Assembly (NCBI GenBank): GCA_903932145.1
Contig: CAIZFE010000043.1
Coordinates: 32,860 to 96,859 of the forward strand
DNA: 64,000 nt
Origin: an uncultured Rhodopila sp.
Lineage (GTDB): Bacteria; Pseudomonadota; Alphaproteobacteria; Acetobacterales; Acetobacteraceae
Direction: 5' to 3'
Shown piece after piece: positions 42,289 through 52,100 of the stretch (its first letter is position 1; every line of letters begins with the position of its first letter). A program made the translations under genes and the position numbers. The notes beneath the pieces are model-generated. The model was given only the letters and a program-made list of their open reading frames with translations. It was not told the origin of the DNA and ran no database searches.

Positions 42289-44688
42289 TCATTCCGCCGC
42301 CATCGCAGGCGTATGACCCGAAGATGGGGCCGCCTGGATGATCGACCATAGTTTGGCTCCCGTCGCCGGCATATCCAGATGCCGCACGCCGTACTCTTTC
42401 AACGCATCCACCACGGCATTGATCACCGCCGGCGGAGATCCGATCGCACCGACCTCGCCACAGCCTTTGGAACCGAGCGGATTATGGGTGCATAGGGTGT
42501 TTTCGGTGGCAACGGATAGCGAACCCGGAATGTCGTTCGCCCGCGGCATCGCGTAGTCCATGTATGACCCGGACAAAAGCTGTCCGTCGGAGTCGTAGGT
42601 GCAGGCCTCCATCAATGCCTGACCGATGCCTTGGGCGACACCCCCCTGCACCTGGCCTTCGACGATCATCGGGTTCACCACGCGGCCGACATCATCCACC
42701 GCGGTAAATCCAACCATCTCCACCACACCGGTTTCCGGGTCGATCTCGACCTCGGCGATGTGGCAGCCACCGGGGAAGGTGAAGTTCTTCGGATCGTAGA
42801 ACGCGGTCTCATCCAGGCCGGGTTCCAGTTCCTCGATCGGATAGTTGTGCGGAACATAGGCGGCCAGCGAGATATCCGTCAGGGTCTTCGACTTGTCGGT
42901 GCCGGCAACCGTGAACGTGTTGTCCTTGAACTCGATGTCCTCAACCGCTGCTTCCATCAGATGGGCGGCGATCTTCTTACCTTTAGCGATGACCTTATCC
43001 ATCGCCTTGACCATGGCGGACCCGCCCACGGGCAGGCTGCGGCTGCCGTAGGTGCCCATGCCGAAGGGAATTTTCGCCGTGTCGCCATGTACGATCTCGA
43101 TCTGATCGAACGGCACACCCAACTGATCGACGACAAGCTGAGCAAACGTCGTCTCGTGCCCTTGCCCATGGCTGTGGGTGCCGGTGAACACCGTCACACT
43201 GCCGGTGGGATGAACCCGAATCTCGGCCACTTCATAGAGGCCAGCGCGGGCACCGAGCGAACCGACAACAGCCGAGGGAGCGATGCCGCACGCTTCGACG
43301 TAGGTCGAAATTCCAATCCCGCGCAGCTTCCCACGCTTCTTTGCTTCCGCGCGACGAGCTTCGAAGCCGTCCCAATCGGCGTTCTTCAACGCGACCTTCA
43401 GTGTCGTCTGATAGTCACCGCTGTCGTATTGCAGCGCCACCGGGGTCTGATACGGGAAGGCGTCAACGCCGATGAAGTTCTTCCGTCGCAGTTCGACTTT
43501 GTCGATCCCGGTTTCCAGCGCGATGACATCGACCAGCCGTTCCAGCAGGTACGTCGCTTCCGGCCGGCCCGCGCCGCGATAGGCATCGACAGGCACGGTG
43601 TTGGTGAACACGGCCTTGACGTTGCAGTAAATCACCGGCGTTTTGTAAACGCCCGCGAGTAACGTCGCGTACAGATAGGTCGGCACGGCGGGGGCGAAGG
43701 TGGACAGATAGGCACCCATGTTTGCCAGCGTCGTGATGCGCAACCCGAGGAAGTGGCCTTCCTTGTCGATCGCCATTTCGGCGGTGCTGACATGGTCGCG
43801 GCCGTGCGCGTCACTCATGAAGCTTTCGCTGCGGTCGGCGGTCCACTTGACCGGGCGGCGCAGCTTGCCAGCGGCCCAGGTGACGATTGCTTCTTCAGCG
43901 TAGTGATAAATCTTCGAACCGAAGCCGCCGCCGACGTCCGGTGCCACCACGCGCAGTTTGTTCTCCGGGATGTGCAGCACGAAGGCGCCCATCAGCAGCC
44001 GGATCACATGCGGGTTCTGGCTGGTGGTGTACAGCGTCCAATCGCCCGACGACGTGTCGAAGTCACCCAGCGCAACGCGAGGCTCCATCGCGTTGGGGAT
44101 CAGGCGGTTGTTGGTCAGGTCCAGCTTGACGACTTTGTGGGCATTGGCGAACACGCCATCGACGATCGCCTTGTCGCCGATCGCCCAGTCGTAACAGATA
44201 TTGCCGCCAACGCCGTCATGCACTTCCACGGCGCCGGGCTTGACCGCATCTGTCAGGTTGGCGACGGCGGACATGTCTGTATAGGCAATGTCCAGCAGTT
44301 CGGCCGCGTTTTTGGCGTCCTGCCTGGACTCCGCGATCACCACCGCGACCGGATCGCCGACATGGCGCACCTTGCCCACGGCAAGCACCGGATGCATCGG
44401 TTCGGCCATCGGGGTGCCGTCGATGTTGTGGATCTGCCAGCCGCATGGAATGCCGCCCAGCCCCGCTTCCACGATATCGGCGCCGGTGAACACCTTCACC
44501 ACGCCGGGCGCCGCCGAGGCCGCCGCGATGTCGATGCTGTCGATTGTCGCGTGCGGGCGATCCGAACGCTTGATCACCGCATAAAGCTGGCCGGGCCGAT
44601 TGATGTCGTCGGTGTAGTTCCCCTTGCCGCTTAAAAAGCGCAGGTCCTCCTTACGGCGGACGGACGCACCGATCCCCTGGTATCCCAT
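42289..44688 (-). CDS. coxL: Molybdenum hydroxylase large subunit (CoxL form II)
   Basis: A 799-residue molybdopterin subunit. Cofactor motifs include [15 protein letters not shown], the active-site loop [18 protein letters not shown] (form II AYRGAGR, not form I AYXCSFR), and Glu745 in GSKGCGEVG. The catalysed reaction is oxidative hydroxylation of an unknown aldehyde or aromatic compound, not proven CO oxidation. Gene order in transcription is S-L-M, with 27 bp to the small subunit gene. GGGAG precedes the ATG. It resembles the orphan at 11112 in overall architecture. Confidence 0.92.
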   Translation of the reverse strand: MGYQGIGASVRRKEDLRFLSGKGNYTDDINRPGQLYAVIKRSDRPHATIDSIDIAAASAAPGVVKVFTGADIVEAGLGGIPCGWQIHNIDGTPMAEPMHPVLAVGKVRHVGDPVAVVIAESRQDAKNAAELLDIAYTDMSAVANLTDAVKPGAVEVHDGVGGNICYDWAIGDKAIVDGVFANAHKVVKLDLTNNRLIPNAMEPRVALGDFDTSSGDWTLYTTSQNPHVIRLLMGAFVLHIPENKLRVVAPDVGGGFGSKIYHYAEEAIVTWAAGKLRRPVKWTADRSESFMSDAHGRDHVSTAEMAIDKEGHFLGLRITTLANMGAYLSTFAPAVPTYLYATLLAGVYKTPVIYCNVKAVFTNTVPVDAYRGAGRPEATYLLERLVDVIALETGIDKVELRRKNFIGVDAFPYQTPVALQYDSGDYQTTLKVALKNADWDGFEARRAEAKKRGKLRGIGISTYVEACGIAPSAVVGSLGARAGLYEVAEIRVHPTGSVTVFTGTHSHGQGHETTFAQLVVDQLGVPFDQIEIVHGDTAKIPFGMGTYGSRSLPVGGSAMVKAMDKVIAKGKKIAAHLMEAAVEDIEFKDNTFTVAGTDKSKTLTDISLAAYVPHNYPIEELEPGLDETAFYDPKNFTFPGGCHIAEVEIDPETGVVEMVGFTAVDDVGRVVNPMIVEGQVQGGVAQGIGQALMEACTYDSDGQLLSGSYMDYAMPRANDIPGSLSVATENTLCTHNPLGSKGCGEVGAIGSPPAVINAVVDALKEYGVRHLDMPATGAKLWSIIQAAPSSGHTPAMAAE

Positions 44689-44715
44689 GGTCGTATCTCC
44701 CTGTGCCGGTGGCGC

Positions 44716-45201
44716 TTATTCGGCCGCCTGAGCGTGCATCAACGGGTGAGCGGCGGCGATCGCCTTCACGATGTTATGGTAACCGGTGCAACGGCACAGA
44801 TTGCCTTCCAGGCCCTCGCGGATTTCCTTCTCGGAGAGGCCCTCGGGGTGTGATTGCACGAGATCGACGGCGGTCATGACCATGCCGGGGGTACAGAAGC
44901 CGCATTGCAGCGCGTGATGTTCACGAAACATCTCCTGCATCGGGTGCAGCGTGCCGTCGGCCTCGGCCAGACCCTCGATTGTCAGGATGTTGGCGCCATC
45001 GGCCTGCAGCGCGAGCTGGGTGCAGGATTTCACCGACATGCCGTCGATGTGGACCACGCAGGCGCCGCATTGGCTGGTATCGCAGCCGATATGGGTGCCG
45101 GTAAGACCGAGTTTTTCTCTTAGCAACTCCACCAGCAGAGTGCGACCTTCGACCTCGACCGTGTGTTGCTTGCCGTTGACCGTCAGGGTTACCTGAGCCA
45201 T
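44716..45201 (-). CDS. coxS: Molybdenum hydroxylase 2Fe-2S subunit (CoxS-like)
   Basis: A 161-residue iron-sulfur protein. The plant-type 2Fe-2S cluster ligands are in [16 protein letters not shown] plus a following Cys. The second all-helical cluster has CGFCTPGM and [13 protein letters not shown]. It moves electrons from the molybdenum site to the FAD subunit. The ATG at 45201 has GGGAGCGGCG upstream and starts at [10 protein letters not shown]. It leads the S-L-M operon; the 127-bp region to the next gene should contain the operon promoter. Confidence 0.93.
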   Translation of the reverse strand: MAQVTLTVNGKQHTVEVEGRTLLVELLREKLGLTGTHIGCDTSQCGACVVHIDGMSVKSCTQLALQADGANILTIEGLAEADGTLHPMQEMFREHHALQCGFCTPGMVMTAVDLVQSHPEGLSEKEIREGLEGNLCRCTGYHNIVKAIAAAHPLMHAQAAE

Positions 45202-45328
45202 CGCCGCTCCCTTTCGTTGTTTCACACATAGAGCCGCCAAGAGGTGTAAGCCGACGCATGGCCTGACCCGTGGACGATCCCGTTGCCGCCAGTTTGGTCA
45301 ATCACGACGTGTGCGGTCAAGCGGGGGG

Positions 45329-46726
45329 TCACATCCAATATTGCCAAACCCGTGCTTTCCACTCCTTCACGCGCTCGTCCAGCGAGCGGTCTTCCCATTT
45401 CCGCAGATCCACCTCCTTGCCGGCGGCCATGTACCGCTTGATCAGCGCCTCGACCTGGCCGGCGCTGTCGTGACCCAGGATCACGGCATCCACCTCGTTG
45501 TTGAACACCACGCTGCGGCGATCGAGATTCGACGATCCGATCATGGTCCAGGTGTCGTCCACCACCGCCAGTTTGGCGTGCACGACCGCATCGCGAATTT
45601 CATAGATGTGGGCACCGGCTTCCAACAGATCGCCATAGGCGGCCCGGGCGGCGAACACGGCACTCTGCACGTCGCTGAACGCCGGCGCGACAATCCGGAC
45701 ATCCACCCCCGCTCGGGCGATCTTCGAGAGTTCCTCACGCTCATCGTGCGGCGGCACGAAATAGCCGCTGCACAGCCAGACACGCTGGCGGGCACTGCGC
45801 GCGGCGGTCATCAGCGACGCGTAATACAGCGGCTGGCTGTTGCCGGGAGAACTGCCGATGATACGGATGGTCTGCACGCCCTGGCGAGGCAGCGCCGGGA
45901 AATAATCCGCCGGTTCGGCATCGGGCGCGTGCTGGTCCCGCCATGTCGCGAAAAACAGCTTCTGCAGCTCCGCCACCGCCGGCCCATCGATCCGGATCGC
46001 CTCATCGCGCCAGAACGCCTTGCGCGTGTCGCCGTCCGGCGGAATGGCGGCGCTCTCCGGGTTTTCGTAAGCCTTGTCGAGATTGACCCCGCCAGCGAAA
46101 CCGATCCGGCCATCGACCACAGTGATCTTGCGATGATCCCGATCGTTCGGCGACCAACCGAGCGCCAAACGAACCGAGAACGGGTCGAGCGGATTAAATT
46201 GCAGCACCTTGGCACCGGCTGTCCGCAAGTCATCGAAGAACGCCGGCGGCGTATCGCGGGAGCCGAACGAGTCATAGATCATGTTCACCTTGACCCCCGC
46301 CCGCAGCCGGTCATGCAGGAGGTCGGACAGGGCCACGCCGTCGGATATCACATTCGCCAGGATGAAATATTCCAGATTGACGCTGTCGCGGGCTGACGCG
46401 ATCGCTTTGAAAATGGCGCGAAAGGCCTCCGACCCTGTGGGCAGCAGCGTGACCAGGTTGCCAAACACCAGCGGGCTGGCCGACAGCGCGTTCTGCAGGT
46501 CGTATTGCTGTTGCAAGGCATCCACGTCGTCAGTGGGCTTGCGGGGCGGCGCCACATGATGTCCGGACAATCCGACGTCGCGGGCGGTCAGGCCATCGAT
46601 CTCCGGCACCGACGCGCACCGGCTGACCAGTCCGGCCGCGCCGATCGTCGCAAGGTGCCGCCGGCCGAGAGTCTTTGGTCGCGAATAAGCCAAAGGCGCG
46701 CCCCATCGGTTGCTGAGACGGAGCAT
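45329..46726 (-). CDS. Phospholipase D/cardiolipin synthase-like protein
   Basis: A 465-residue protein with two HKD motifs: HRKITVVDGRIGFAGG and HAKLAVVDDTWTMIGSSNLD. These are the paired half-sites of the phospholipase D superfamily, giving a covalent phosphohistidine intermediate. The N-terminal stretch (LGRRHLATIGAAGLVSRCASVPEI) contains a hydrophobic segment and a Cys that may be a lipobox-like site, suggesting envelope location. It also has NRWGAPLAYSR ahead. Cardiolipin synthesis (two phosphatidylglycerols to cardiolipin) is the best-known reaction for this layout, but phosphodiesterase activity is also possible. Confidence 0.85.
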   Translation of the reverse strand: MLRLSNRWGAPLAYSRPKTLGRRHLATIGAAGLVSRCASVPEIDGLTARDVGLSGHHVAPPRKPTDDVDALQQQYDLQNALSASPLVFGNLVTLLPTGSEAFRAIFKAIASARDSVNLEYFILANVISDGVALSDLLHDRLRAGVKVNMIYDSFGSRDTPPAFFDDLRTAGAKVLQFNPLDPFSVRLALGWSPNDRDHRKITVVDGRIGFAGGVNLDKAYENPESAAIPPDGDTRKAFWRDEAIRIDGPAVAELQKLFFATWRDQHAPDAEPADYFPALPRQGVQTIRIIGSSPGNSQPLYYASLMTAARSARQRVWLCSGYFVPPHDEREELSKIARAGVDVRIVAPAFSDVQSAVFAARAAYGDLLEAGAHIYEIRDAVVHAKLAVVDDTWTMIGSSNLDRRSVVFNNEVDAVILGHDSAGQVEALIKRYMAAGKEVDLRKWEDRSLDERVKEWKARVWQYWM

Positions 46727-46838
46727 ATAAGGTGGCGCGCGAAGATAAACAGGCTACGTTGCCAATATCGTGTCGCTGGTGGACGATGGAGGCCCCGGAG
46801 CGAGTGTCTGCCTCGCCCCGGGACGCCTCAGCTGGGGG

Positions 46839-47714
46839 CTAGCTTCCTGCCAGCACCTTATCCTGCGTCTTCGTGTCGAAATCGCTGGCGTCATGCCGTT
46901 CGTGCAACTGGTTCGCGGGATCGCCCTGCAGCCGGTTGACTATGCGTCCACGCTTCACGGCCGGCCGTTCGCCGATCGTGTCGGCCCAGCGCTGCACGTT
47001 CTTGTAATCCTGCACTGCCAGGAACTCGCCACCGCCGTACAGCAGCCCCTTCGCCAGCCCGCCATACCACGGCCAGACCGCGATATCAGCGATGGTGTAG
47101 TTGTCACCGCCCAGGAATTTGGTTTCAGCCAACCGACGGTCCAGCACGTCCAACTGGCGTTTCGTTTCCATTGCAAACCGGTCGATGGCATATTCGATCT
47201 TCACCGGCGCATAGGCGTAAAAATGGCCGAATCCACCACCGAGATACGGCGCGCTGCCCATCTGCCAGAACAGCCAGGACAGGCATTCGGCACGGGCCGC
47301 GGGTTCGGTCGGCAGCAACACGCCGAACTTCTCGGCGAGATGCATCAGGATCGCGCCGGATTCGAACACCCGGATCGGCGTCGGCCCGCTGCGGTCCATT
47401 AATGCAGGAATCTTGGAGTTCGGGTTGATCGCAACAAAACCACTGCCGAACTGATCGCCGTCGCTGATCTTAATGAGCCACGCGTCGTATTCCGCACCGC
47501 TGAACCCAAGGGCCAGCAGCTCCTCCAGCATGATGGTGACTTTTTGGCCGTTCGGCGTGCCCAACGAGTAGAGCTGCATCGGATGAACGCCGACGGGCAA
47601 TTCCTTGTCGTGGGTGGCCCCGGCGATCGGCCGGTTGGTGGCCGCGAACCGGCCGCCGCTGGCCTTGTTCCAGGTCCAGACTTTTGGCGGTGTGTATTCG
47701 GACGAGTCACTCAT
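46839..47714 (-). CDS. YghU-like glutathione S-transferase
   Basis: A 291-residue GST with the YghU-type N-terminal extension (YTPPKVWTWNKASGGRFAATNRPIAGATHDKELPVG). The thioredoxin-like motif is YSLGTPNGQKVTIMLEELLALG, then NPNSKIPALMD and ESGAILMHLAEKFG, then the C-terminal NYTIADIAVWPWYGGL. Thr/Asn in TPNG is the glutathione site. YghU-type enzymes reduce disulfides and organic hydroperoxides and can bind two glutathione molecules. The ATG at 47714 has AGGAG upstream. It is divergent from the ring-cleavage-type VOC gene. Confidence 0.9.
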   Translation of the reverse strand: MSDSSEYTPPKVWTWNKASGGRFAATNRPIAGATHDKELPVGVHPMQLYSLGTPNGQKVTIMLEELLALGFSGAEYDAWLIKISDGDQFGSGFVAINPNSKIPALMDRSGPTPIRVFESGAILMHLAEKFGVLLPTEPAARAECLSWLFWQMGSAPYLGGGFGHFYAYAPVKIEYAIDRFAMETKRQLDVLDRRLAETKFLGGDNYTIADIAVWPWYGGLAKGLLYGGGEFLAVQDYKNVQRWADTIGERPAVKRGRIVNRLQGDPANQLHERHDASDFDTKTQDKVLAGS

Positions 47715-47960
47715 GTTTGGAAGCTCCTGTTTCCTGGCACCCAAACTGGCGCCGTCGGTCCCGCGGCGCAAGCCCGGTGGTAACGATCGAAACGGCTTCA
47801 ACCCGTTCAGATAAGAATGAAATGGCATTGCACCATCTTGGGGTGCATAATTTGTCGCGGAAACAACTTGCTGCGATGCTGAATTTTGCGTTCGCACAGG
47901 CCGCTGCTATGGTTGAGCTTCAGGGAACAAACCGAAGCATCGGCAACAGCGAGACGAACA

Positions 47961-48959
47961 ATGGAAATCTGTGGGCTGGGCTACATGGGTGTCGGCGCCT
48001 CCGACCTCTCCGATTGGACATCCTTCGCCACTGATTGGCTGGGTATGCAAATGATTGAGCGCGGCAACACCGCCCGCGCGTTCCGCATGGATGACCGCAG
48101 CCAGCGCCTGGTCGTCGATCGTTCGTTGGCCGATGGCGAACGCTTTTTCGGCTTCGAGGTCGCCGATTCCGCCGCCCTGCAATCACTGGCCACCAGGCTC
48201 GACGCAGCCGGCGTCGCCGTTCGCAAGGAACCGCAATCCCTGGCGGATCAGCGTTTTGTCAGGGAACTGATCAGCTTCGACGATCCCGGCGGCAATCATC
48301 TGGAGGCATTTTACGGTGCCGCCATCGCTGACGCGCCGTTCAGGCCAGGGCGCTCAATCTCCGGCTTCCGCACCGGTGCGCTCGGTATGGGCCACGTCGT
48401 CTTCCATGTGAAAAACATCGACGATCTGTTAAGTTTCTACAAAGACACGCTTGGATTCGGGGTCAGCGACTACATTACGACACCATTCCGAGCGTATTTC
48501 TTGCATACCAATGCGAGGCACCATTCTGTGGCGCTGATCGAAACCGGCAAGCAGGACCTGCATCACCTGATGGTGGAACTGTTTTCGTTGGATGATGTCG
48601 GACAGGGTTACGACATCGCGCTGGGCGAGCCCGACAAGATCGCCACCACGCTTGGGCGCCATCCGAACGACGCGGTCACGTCTTATTATCTGCGCTCCCC
48701 CGGCGGTTTTATGTTGGAATACGGCTGGGGCGGCAAGGAAGTCACCCCTGGCACCTGGGCCCCGACCGAGGTCACCGTCGGCCCCAGCCTGTGGGGCCAC
48801 GAGCGGGCCTGGCTCCCCGAGGACCAACGCAAGAAAGCCCGCGACATGAAGCTGAAAGCCGCCGCTGACGGGATTCGCGAACCGCTGTATGTCATGGACG
48901 GCAACTACAGCCGGATGCAGGGCGTTTGTCCGTGGTGGGACGCTGCGACGAGCGCGTAA
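47961..48959 (+). CDS. VOC-family extradiol dioxygenase-like protein (BphC type)
   Basis: A 332-residue protein with two vicinal-oxygen-chelate domains. Domain 1 begins LGYMGVGASDLSDWTSFATDWLGMQM. Domain 2 holds the iron ligands: LGMGHVVFHVKN (His), NARHHSVALIE (His) and GGFMLEYGWGG (Glu). This 2-His-1-carboxylate set is that of 2,3-dihydroxybiphenyl 1,2-dioxygenase and relatives, which open catechol rings by extradiol cleavage. The substrate might be a bicyclic or steroid-type catechol. No upstream ring hydroxylase or downstream hydrolase is linked here. It is divergent from the YghU-like gene. Confidence 0.85.
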   Translation: MEICGLGYMGVGASDLSDWTSFATDWLGMQMIERGNTARAFRMDDRSQRLVVDRSLADGERFFGFEVADSAALQSLATRLDAAGVAVRKEPQSLADQRFVRELISFDDPGGNHLEAFYGAAIADAPFRPGRSISGFRTGALGMGHVVFHVKNIDDLLSFYKDTLGFGVSDYITTPFRAYFLHTNARHHSVALIETGKQDLHHLMVELFSLDDVGQGYDIALGEPDKIATTLGRHPNDAVTSYYLRSPGGFMLEYGWGGKEVTPGTWAPTEVTVGPSLWGHERAWLPEDQRKKARDMKLKAAADGIREPLYVMDGNYSRMQGVCPWWDAATSA

Positions 48960-49032
48960 CGGGTCCTTTCGGAATCGTTGCGGCCGGGCGTGTCCGCATC
49001 AACCTAAGGCGTTTGCGGGGAGGATTTGCCCC

Positions 49033-49126
49033 TTCGTCATGACCGGGCTTGGCCCGGTCACCCACGACTTTGGTTGGTGCGACACAGGAAGTCGTGGGTG
49101 GCCGGGCCAAGCCCGGCCATGACGAA
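49033..49126. repeat. REP-like palindromic element, longest copy
   Basis: Arms 49033-49070 and 49089-49126 (38 nt each) are nearly perfect reverse complements around an 18-nt loop. The left arm begins TTCGTCATGACCGGGCTTGG and the right ends AAGCCCGGCCATGACGAA. It lies between the VOC gene and the small hypothetical gene and may end both transcripts. Confidence 0.85.
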
Positions 49127-49194
49127 TGGGTAAGTCTTCGCTACCCTAAGGCCTATCCTGATGCCGGGCCACCACCGGAATTCAGGCTCCGCGT

Positions 49195-49413
49195 CTAACC
49201 GACGCTCGCCATTTCCGAACCGACACTGCCGTCCGAGTCATCGAATTCGTTCGGCGGGGCCAGGAAGATCTCCATCTTGGCGCTGTGAATGCTGCTGAGA
49301 TCGATATTCGAGACGCTACAGGTGAAGTTCGAACCCACCAGATCGCTGATCGCCTTCCCAATCGCTGCTTCCATCGCGGCGATGGAAACCCCTTTAAGCT
49401 CTTCGTAGAACAT
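49195..49413 (-). CDS. Small hypothetical protein
   Basis: A 72-residue frame: MFYEELKGVSIAAMEAAIGK, then AISDLVGSNFTCSVSNIDLS, then a strand-like IHSAKMEIFLAPP and an acidic tail with a DDSD run. The amphipathic helix-strand-strand pattern and the GGAG ribosome-binding site (ACGGAGCGACC before the ATG) argue for a real protein. No known domain is recognised. It is divergent from the thiolase gene, sharing a 200-bp upstream region, which could mean common regulation. Confidence 0.55.
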   Translation of the reverse strand: MFYEELKGVSIAAMEAAIGKAISDLVGSNFTCSVSNIDLSSIHSAKMEIFLAPPNEFDDSDGSVGSEMASVG

Positions 49414-49613
49414 GGTCGCTCCGTTAGTGGTCGTGGCGAGGCAGAACCGGCTGATTCAGCAACCCCAACATGCCGGAGAATCGATCCGGTGACCATCCCA
49501 CATGTGCCGGCCGCTTGGATGGTCGCTTTGCAGCACCATAGGCAGCCATCCCGGGGCGTGTGAATTTGCTCCGAACCTTGGCATCTGTATCATCCCTCCA
49601 ACGGAGGACTCGC

Positions 49614-50744
49614 ATGTACGATCTGAACGACCTGAAAAACAAAATCGCCGTCATCGGCGTCGGCAACACCAAATACGGCAACTTCCCGGAGCTCGACGAT
49701 TATGGCCTCGCCGCGCATGCGTTTCGCAACGCGGTCAATGATTGCGGCATCGACAAGAACAAGATTGACGGCATGCTGGTCTCCCGCATTCCGTACTACG
49801 CCCGCATGGGGGAGGTGCTGGGCATCAACCCGCGCTGGACCATCACACTCCCCGGTCACGGCCGCATGTCCGGGATGGGCATCATCGAGGCCGCCAACGC
49901 CATCGCCACCGGCCAGTGCGATTACGCCGCGTTGATGTACGCCAATATCGGCCGCTCCCGCCGCGTCAACTACGGCGGCGACGAAAGCCCCGGCACCTGG
50001 GACCCGTGGGGCTTCACCTCGCCGGGTGCGGCGCATGCGATGATGTTCCGCCGCCATATGGAGCTGTATGGCACCACGACACGGCAATTAGCAGAAGTGT
50101 CGGTCGCGATCCGCTATCACGCGGGCCTCAACCCCGACGCGGTGATGCGCAACCCGATCAGCATCGAGGACCACGAAAGCGCCCGTTTCATCACCGCACC
50201 CTTGCGGCTGCTGGACTACTGCCTGATCAACGACGGCGCCGTTTGCCTGATCCTGACATCCAAGGAACGTGCCAGGGACTTCAAGAAACCACCGGTGCTG
50301 ATCTCCGGCTTCGGCGCGCAAGACACCTACAGCCCGTCCTCGATCGCTAATTTCGATCTCGATTTCTGGTATCCGGCGGTCAGGGCGGCCGGCAAGCAGG
50401 CGTATGAGATGGCCGGTGTGACGCACAAGGATGTCGATGGCCTGATGTGCTACGATAATTTCTCGCCGACCGTGCTGTTCAGCCTGGAAGGCCTGGGTTT
50501 CTGCGGGCAGGGCGAGTCCGGCCATTTCGTCGAGGACGGTGCCTTGCGCCTGGGCGGCAAGCTGCCGGTCAACACCGACGGCGGCCATCTGTCGAATTCC
50601 TACATGCAAGGCTGGGCGTTGAACGTCGAAGCCGTCCGGCAGCTCCGTGGTGAGTGCGGCGCCAGGCAAATCCCCGACTGCGAAGTCGTCCAGTATGTGC
50701 AGTCCACGCCTTGCACCCGCTCCATCATCTATACGCGCGGCTAA
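49614..50744 (+). CDS. Thiolase-family protein (acetyl-CoA acetyltransferase/SCP-x-like)
   Basis: A 376-residue thiolase-fold protein of the lipid-transfer/SCP-2 thiolase branch. It begins KIAVIGVGNTKYGNFPE and contains GHGRMSGMGIIEAANAIATGQCDYAALMYANIG. Late come YDNFSPTVLFSLEGLGFCGQGESGHFVEDG and DGGHLSNSYMQGW. The classical Cys-His-Cys set of biosynthetic thiolases is only partly evident, as is normal in this branch. A strong ACGGAGGACTCGC site precedes the ATG at 49614. The OB-fold/zinc-ribbon partner follows after 15 bp; such pairs occur in steroid and aromatic side-chain breakdown and in diverse acyl transfers. Confidence 0.9.
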   Translation: MYDLNDLKNKIAVIGVGNTKYGNFPELDDYGLAAHAFRNAVNDCGIDKNKIDGMLVSRIPYYARMGEVLGINPRWTITLPGHGRMSGMGIIEAANAIATGQCDYAALMYANIGRSRRVNYGGDESPGTWDPWGFTSPGAAHAMMFRRHMELYGTTTRQLAEVSVAIRYHAGLNPDAVMRNPISIEDHESARFITAPLRLLDYCLINDGAVCLILTSKERARDFKKPPVLISGFGAQDTYSPSSIANFDLDFWYPAVRAAGKQAYEMAGVTHKDVDGLMCYDNFSPTVLFSLEGLGFCGQGESGHFVEDGALRLGGKLPVNTDGGHLSNSYMQGWALNVEAVRQLRGECGARQIPDCEVVQYVQSTPCTRSIIYTRG

Positions 50745-50759
50745 AGGAGGAACCGTTTC

Positions 50760-51161
50760 ATGAGCTATACCAAGCCATTGCCGCGTATCGACACACTCAA
50801 TCAGCCCTTCTGGGCCGCCGCCAGGGACGGCAAATTCCTGCTGCAACATTGTCCCGCGTGCGGTGACACCCGATTTCCTCCCGGGCCGGTGTGTCCGAAA
50901 TGCCTGGCCGGGGACCAGGATTGGGTGGAATCCTCGGGGAAGGGGACGCTGGAGTCCTGGGTCGAGATGCACCGGGCCTACTGGGATGGGTTCAAGGATA
51001 ATCTGCCATACCGTGTATGCCTCGTGCGCCTGGAGGAGGGGCCGCTGATCGTCAGCAACCTGATCGACACGACGGAGAATGTGCGGATGGGCGCGCCGGT
51101 TAAGGTGATGTTCGATGCGGTGACCGAGGATGTGACGCTACCGAAGTTTACGCTGGTTTGA
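50760..51161 (+). CDS. OB-fold zinc-ribbon protein (DUF35), thiolase partner
   Basis: A 133-residue DUF35 protein. The N-terminal helix (DTLNQPFWAAARDGKFLLQHC) leads to the rubredoxin-like zinc ribbon HCPACGDTRFPPGPVCPKC. The OB fold then carries GKGTLESWVEMHRAYW and GAPVKVMFD. DUF35 proteins bind thiolases and help present CoA thioesters, as in thiolase-DUF35 aldolase complexes. A very strong Shine-Dalgarno, AAAGGAGG, lies 9 nt upstream, and the gene is 15 bp from the thiolase stop. Confidence 0.92.
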   Translation: MSYTKPLPRIDTLNQPFWAAARDGKFLLQHCPACGDTRFPPGPVCPKCLAGDQDWVESSGKGTLESWVEMHRAYWDGFKDNLPYRVCLVRLEEGPLIVSNLIDTTENVRMGAPVKVMFDAVTEDVTLPKFTLV

Positions 51162-51254
51162 GACGGTCGCATTGCCATTGGCCGCGGGCACGAAACACGA
51201 TCACGGGTTCCCTGGCGCGGCGTTTTGCGGGTAATTTGGCTGCGGGAGGCCACC

Positions 51255-51485
51255 ATGTCCGACATCCTCGCACCGCTGACGATAGACTTCCTTGCCTGGC
51301 TCACCGCCGAACCTCGCGATTACTATGACGTCATGGACGCCTGGCGCACGTCATGCCCACGCCTGACGGTGTGGGAGGACGCAATCGACGCCGGGCTTAT
51401 CAGCCGAATCCATGTCGCTGGCCAACCTGTGCGGATCGAGCCGACCGAGCGCGGATTATCCTTGTTGGCCGCGCATGGCCGCTGA
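51255..51485 (+). CDS. Small winged-helix-like hypothetical protein
   Basis: A 76-residue protein: DILAPLTIDFLAWLTAEPRD, then YYDVMDAWRTSCPRLTVWED, then GLISRIHVAGQPVRIEPTERGLSLLAAHG. The end of the sequence (VRIEPTERGLSLL) looks like the wing and final helix of small winged-helix proteins, in which TERG--LL is common. GGGAGGCCACC precedes the ATG. Function is unknown; it may bind DNA. It is a single gene between the thiolase pair and the CHRD gene. Confidence 0.65.
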   Translation: MSDILAPLTIDFLAWLTAEPRDYYDVMDAWRTSCPRLTVWEDAIDAGLISRIHVAGQPVRIEPTERGLSLLAAHGR

Positions 51486-51582
51486 CGCCGCTGGACGCAT
51501 CCGAGGCAGTCTGAAATAGTCGCGGTTCGCGTGCGGTATCGTTTCGTATCCGCGCGAGTAAAACCATAAATGGGAGGTTCCA

Positions 51583-52005
51583 ATGCTGCGTGCTTCACTT
51601 CTGGCGACCGCACTCACACTGTGTCTGGCGACGGCGGCCTCGGCGGCGATGATCGAATATAAGGCCACACTGGACGGCAAGTCGGAGGTGCCGCCGAACG
51701 CGACGACCGGCTTCGGAGGCTTGGTGGCGACCCTGGATACCACTACAAAATCGCTGACCTACACGCTGACGTTCCAAGGGCTTTCCGGTCCTGCCGGGGC
51801 AGCGCATTTCCATGGCCCGGCGGCGGCCGGCGCCAATGCCGGCGTGGCGCTGCCAATCGGCGGCAAGGGGCCGGCGAGCCCGGTGACCGGAACCGCCACC
51901 CTTACCGACACGCAAGTGGCGGATCTGGAAGCGGGGAAATGGTATGTGAACGTGCATACAGCGGCTAATCCGGGCGGCGAGATCCGCGGTCAGGTGACGA
52001 AATAG
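51583..52005 (+). CDS. Exported CHRD-domain protein
   Basis: A 140-residue secreted protein with a signal peptide (LLATALTLCLATAASA) and one CHRD domain. The domain includes YKATLDGKSEVPPNATTGFG, TLTFQGLSGPAGAAHFHGPA and WYVNVHTAANPGGEIRGQV. CHRD domains occur in chordin and in many bacterial periplasmic proteins; their activity is unknown. The HFHG and NVHT-NPGGEIRGQ motifs are the conserved core. A strong hairpin lies 44 nt after the stop. Confidence 0.9.
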   Translation: MLRASLLATALTLCLATAASAAMIEYKATLDGKSEVPPNATTGFGGLVATLDTTTKSLTYTLTFQGLSGPAGAAHFHGPAAAGANAGVALPIGGKGPASPVTGTATLTDTQVADLEAGKWYVNVHTAANPGGEIRGQVTK

Positions 52006-52048
52006 ACCGGCGTGCGACTGTCTGAGATACGATAAGCGTTTTCAATAC

Positions 52049-52073
52049 CACGGGTGCCGCGATGGCACCCGTG
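52049..52073 (+). terminator. Strong hairpin after the CHRD gene
   Basis: CACGGGTGCC and GGCACCCGTG form a perfect 10-bp stem with a 5-nt loop (GCGAT). It lies between the CHRD stop (52005) and the next ATG (52101). There is no T-run, so it may be a 3'-stabilising structure rather than a classical terminator. Confidence 0.55.
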
Positions 52074-52100
52074 ATGCCCTCAAAGACCTGTGACCGACCG

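Noticed and set aside
42289..45201. Assignment of the S-L-M operon as a true carbon monoxide dehydrogenase
   Set aside because: The large subunit has the form II loop AYRGAGR instead of AYXCSFR, so CO oxidation is not supported.
48960..49194. The 94-bp palindrome considered as a tRNA-like or attachment-site structure
   Set aside because: It has no tRNA features or integrase nearby and shares its ends with four other intergenic palindromes.
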